The position numbers were made by a program, and so were the translations under genes. From Volvox africanus (lineage: Eukaryota; Chlorophyta; Chlorophyceae; Chlamydomonadales; Volvocaceae), in assembly GCA_030268105.1 (NCBI GenBank), contig BSDZ01000040.1:1-64000 (forward strand): 64,000 nucleotides of DNA. The letters are read 5' to 3'. Positions within the stretch are counted from its first letter, which is position 1. Every line of letters begins with the position of its first letter. Below, piece by piece: positions 60,401 to 64,000 of the stretch. The notes beneath the pieces were generated by a model that did not search any database, was not told the origin of the DNA, and saw nothing but the letters and a program-made list of their open reading frames with translations.

Positions 60401-62135
60401 ACGAGAGGTCGGCTGATGAGTTCCCAGCAGGATAGAGCCTGGCTGGAAGAGGGACCTGATGAGAGGTCGGCTGATGAGTTCCCAGCAGGATAGAGCCTGG
60501 CTGGAAGAGGGACCTTACGAGAGGTCGGATGATGAGTTCCCAGCAGGATAGAGCCTGGCTGGAAGAGGGACCTGATGAGAGGTCGGCTGATGAGTTCCCA
60601 GCAGGATAGAGCCTGGCTGGAAGAGGGACCTGATGAGAGGTCGCCTGATGAGTTCCCAGCAGGATAGAGCCTGGCTGGAAGAGGGACCTGATGAGAGGTC
60701 GCCTGATGAGTTCCCAGCAGGATAGAGCCTGGCTGGAAGAGGGACCTGATGAGAGGTTGCCTGATGAGTTCCCAGCAGGATAGAGCCTGGCTGGAAGAGG
60801 GACCTGATGAGAGGTTGCCTGATGAGTTCCCAGCAGGATAGAGCCTGGCTGGAAGAGGGACCTGATGAGAGGTCGGCTGATGAGTTCCCAGCAGGATAGA
60901 GCCTGGCTGGAAGAGGGACCTGATGAGAGGTCGCCTGATGAGTTCCCAGCAGGATAGAGCCTGGCTGGAAGAGGGACCTGATGAGAGGTCGGATGATGAG
61001 TTCCCAGCAGGATAGAGCCTGGCTGGAAGAGGGACCTGATGAGAGGTCGCCTGATGAATTCCCAGCAGGATAGAGCCTGGCTGGAAGAGGGACCTGATGA
61101 GAGGTCGCCTGATGAGTTCCCAGCAGGATAGAGCCTGGCTGGAAGAGGGACCTGATGAGAGGTCGGCTGATGAGTTCCCAGCAGGATAGAGCCTGGCTGG
61201 AAGAGGGACCTGATGAGAGGTCGGCTGATGAGTTCCCAGCAGGATAGAGCCTGGCTGGAAGAGGGACCTGATGAGAGGTTGCCTGATGAGTTCCCAGCAG
61301 GATAGACCCTGGCTGGAAGAGGGACCTGATGAGAGGTTGCCTGATGAGTTCCCAGCAGGATAGAGCCTGGCTGGAAGAGGGACCTTACGAGAGGTCGGCT
61401 GATGAGTTCCCAGCAGGATAGAGCCTGGCTGGAAGAGGGACCTGATGAGAGGTCGGCTGATGAGTTCCCAGCAGGATAGAGCCTGGCTGGAAGAGGGACC
61501 TTACGAGAGGTCGGATGATGAGTTCCCAGCAGGATAGAGCCTGGCTGGAAGAGGGACCTGATGAGAGGTCGGCTGATGAGTTCCCAGCAGGATAGAGCCT
61601 GGCTGGAAGAGGGACCTGATGAGAGGTCGCCTGATGAGTTCCCAGCAGGATAGAGCCTGGCTGGAAGAGGGACCTGATGAGAGGTCGCCTGATGAGTTCC
61701 CAGCAGGATAGAGCCTGGCTGGAAGAGGGACCTGATGAGAGGTCGGCTGATGAGTTCCCAGCAGGATAGAGCCTGGCTGGAAGAGGGACCTGATGAGAGG
61801 TCGCCTGATGAGTTCCCAGCAGGATAGAGCCTGGCTGGAAGAGGGACCTGATGAGAGGTCGGATGATGAGTTCCCAGCAGGATAGAGCCTGGCTGGAAGA
61901 GGGACCTGATGAGAGGTCGCCTGATGAGTTCCCAGCAGGATAGAGCCTGGCTGGAAGAGGGACCTGATGAGAGGTCGCCTGATGAGTTCCCAGCAGGATA
62001 GAGCCTGGCTGGAAGAGGGACCTGATGAGAGGTCGGCTGATGAGTTCCCAGCAGGATAGAGCCTGGCTGGAAGAGGGACCTGATGAGAGGTCGGCTGATG
62101 AGTTCCCAGCAGGATAGAGCCTGGCTGGAAGAGGG

Positions 62136-63631
62136 CTGCCCAATGAGTATGTATGACATGTGTTTGGGAGTCGATGGCAGAGTCCTGTGGACTGCTCTCA
62201 ATTATGTTTGTGTAGCTATCCTGGTTATCCCCTGATGTAATGAGGGATGGAAGGCTGCAACTGCTTTGCACGTCTTTATGATTGCTTTGCTTGATTTGCA
62301 CGTAGTGACCTCATTGGGGGTAACGTCAAGTCATTGTTAGTGGCTGTTATGTTAACGGGATTCACTTATGTGGTATCCATGGTCAGTTGGCAACAAGTCA
62401 GGATATTCAGGCCGATGATTCAATGCTGGGCACAGCATGGTCTGGGGTTGGAGGATTGATACCCATGTTGTGTTGGGATAGATTTCCCACTGGCAGTAGC
62501 CCAGGGTCGGGAAGCCCAGGTTTGGGGTCCTCCAAGGGCCGTTGAGGTTTGAGTCCTCATGTACATGGCAACACCGTCGAGCTGGTATTGCTCACGGGGA
62601 TATGATCAGCACATTTTCAAATGTGTGGGAAAGACAGTTTCTTCCCAACATACTTGGTTGCGCACTGGGCGCAGTATGTCTGATTTTTGGAGGGTCAAGT
62701 CCTCCGAAGGATGTGGCAGTACGGCGGTTTCTGTTGTTCACTAGAACACCGAAGAGTGATGTGCTAGTGCAGACCGTGATAGTACGGCAGCTTGTGGTAA
62801 CCGATGCAACACCATTGGGTGTTTTGCTACTGAAGGCCACAACAGTACAGCAGTTTGAGGCAACACCTGAAGCGTGTCTAAATGCCTCGGTTCCTGTGAG
62901 GAAGGGCGGCTGAGTTCTGCGATCCCTAGCACCCCTTAGTTGGAGGTTGGTTGCTGAGTTATGTGTATCTAAATGCCCCTATGGGGTATGGCGGTTGAGT
63001 AACGCCACGAGAAGTGTCACCATGAGGGTGTACACAATCTTTTATCGCATCTTGTGTCTGGGCATCGTAAGGGTGCCATTGGCCCATCGAGGTGAAGTCC
63101 CAATCAGATGTGTTTCGAGCCCTATTTCATACCAGTGGTAAACCGCTTGAGTGCGTTCATGGTATGTCAATTTTGGGCAGTGCGGACCGTTGCAGAACAG
63201 CAATGTAGGCACTTGGTCATGTAGTGGCGTGGTTTTGACACCAGGGGGCGGTGGAGTCATTCCATTGGCCCTGAATCTCAACGTGCAATTATCTGATGAG
63301 TGCGTCATGTTTAGGAGTAATTCCAAGCAGGTCAATGTGCAGAACCCCTACTGCAAGAGCGGGCCTCTAGGTGTGAGGCTGCGTTTTTCATGGTGTTTGG
63401 TGTAAGATAAGGCAGCAGTTTTGCTGATGAAGGCACTTGGAGAGTTAAAATTTAAGAAGTGCATTACGGCGATGGGGTTGGCCGAGTAAGCATTATAAGT
63501 TTGTTTGGGGCGAACTTGTTTGGCTTAAGTTTTTGGTTTCAAGAACCGCCCTGGTTGAAATTATCTTCTTTCACTTGTTGCTGGGCATGTCTCGAGGGGG
63601 CGTGTTATGAAATGGTATATCAGTTGGATAT
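62136..63631. other. Non-satellite flank without a recognisable gene
   Basis: The satellite stops abruptly after GGCTGGAAGAGGG, and the sequence turns into T/G-rich DNA beginning CTGCCCAATGAG. ORFs are short (at most 123 codons) and match nothing I recognise. I see no tRNA, rRNA or splice-rich gene. A degenerate 63-bp repeat lies at 62718-62906, and TCTAAATGCC is repeated at 62877 and 62968. It may be an older, decayed repeat or mobile element. Confidence 0.6.
62718..62906. repeat. Degenerate 63-bp tandem repeat, about three copies
   Basis: AGTACGGC or AGTACAGC starts copies at 62718, 62781 and 62844, spaced exactly 63 bp. Copies 1 and 2 agree at 39 of 63 positions by hand; copy 3 matches mainly in its first 20 bp. 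As 63 is 21 codons, the period is preserved in the 62542-62913 plus-strand ORF, giving Val/Leu-rich 21-residue units. Coding status is unproven. Confidence 0.45.
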
Positions 63632-64000
63632 TGTTGTGCTACGGTTAGTTTCCCGCCGATGCGTAGGTCAATGTGATCCTACAAGGCGAAGTGCTATTGT
63701 GATGAGCACATTGCATATGAATGAATCTGCATGATATAAATGTATTCGTGTACATTTATATATGCATTTGGCATGTTGTCATTATCCATCGCGACATCGC
63801 ATCATGGCAAATCCGCCTAGCATGCATGAAAGCCCGAAGCATTGAAGTGCGCATTATGCTCGTGCTACGAAACGATAAGTAATATTATCTGATATAATAT
63901 TACTTCATTAAAGCACACGTTGAGAGCGCCGCACTCGTCGCGATACATGCCCTGCAACCGGATATCGTTATCCGGACCCTTGCATCATGCGAATGCCGGA
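63632..64000 (+). repeat. Third LTR of the same family, cut by the window end
   Basis: Starts TGTTGTGCTACGG and aligns without obvious gaps to the first 369 bp of the other LTRs, with roughly 20 or more substitutions, so it is older. The TATAAAA motif is changed to TACGAAA. It keeps hairpin 2 and the CCGGATA form of hairpin 3. It may be a solo LTR or the 5' LTR of another element lying beyond 64000. Confidence 0.92.

Larger units (their letters stand above)
41618..62135. repeat. 58-bp satellite array, right part
   Basis: Continuation of the left array in the same register and orientation. The marker CCTGGTGAG at 32174 and 46376 are 14202 bp apart; after subtracting 7476 (element plus one target copy) this is 116 units minus two bases, explained by two single-base losses (GGATGAGCC near 43848 and 44484). 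The variant spectrum differs from the left: GGTTGCC, GATAAGTTCC, GATGATAAG and GGATGATGAG are frequent, while the CTCGAAGG + GGGGCC pair is rare (near 42873 and 47627). The array ends after a 24-bp partial unit (62112-62135). Confidence 0.98.

Noticed and set aside
1..62135. CRISPR array
   Set aside because: Units are contiguous with no unique spacers, and there are no cas genes. The genome is eukaryotic.
62542..63734. Small ORFs in the right flank as genes
   Set aside because: Short, overlapping in several frames, without recognisable motifs; the last one runs into the third LTR. The 62542-62913 ORF is mentioned only for its 21-codon period.

Overview
This is eukaryotic nuclear DNA, almost certainly a heterochromatic block. 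About 85% of it is one satellite with a 58-bp unit. The array is interrupted once by a complete Ty3/Gypsy LTR retrotransposon of the chromodomain (chromovirus) type. I see no bacterial features and no recognisable host gene. I cannot assign the lineage: chromoviruses occur in plants, algae, fungi, oomycetes and some animals, and nothing here is diagnostic.

Layout. 1-34146 is left satellite array. 34147-41617 is the retrotransposon (7471 bp), with 824-bp LTRs, TGTTGT/ACAACA ends and a 5-bp target duplication GTCGG. 41618-62135 is the right part of the same array. 62136-63631 is non-satellite DNA with no convincing gene, holding a degenerate 63-bp repeat. 63632-64000 is the start of a third, older LTR of the same family, cut by the window end.

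The satellite is unusually rigid. If the element and one target-site copy are removed, 54659 bp remain. That equals 942 units of 58 bp plus a 24-bp partial unit, minus one base. I found three single-base indels by reading (one gain near 571, one loss each near 43848 and 44484), which account exactly for this. Variation is by substitution, and linked variants recur at exact multiples of 58 bp, so higher-order duplication is extensive. The minus strand of the consensus has no stop in any frame, which creates very long but probably meaningless ORFs.

The retrotransposon has tRNA primer site, gag, pol (protease, reverse transcriptase, RNase H, integrase with GPY/F module and chromodomain) and polypurine tract. 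Gag and pol are in the same frame, separated only by one TAG at 36670-36672. The pol frame is open from the codon after that stop to the TGA at 40732-40734. This suggests stop-codon readthrough, or a single mutation in a one-ORF element. The chromodomain keeps all three aromatic-cage positions, consistent with targeting to methylated heterochromatin such as this satellite. Outside a 37-bp cluster near the 5' end, the two LTRs differ at only three positions, so the insertion is young.
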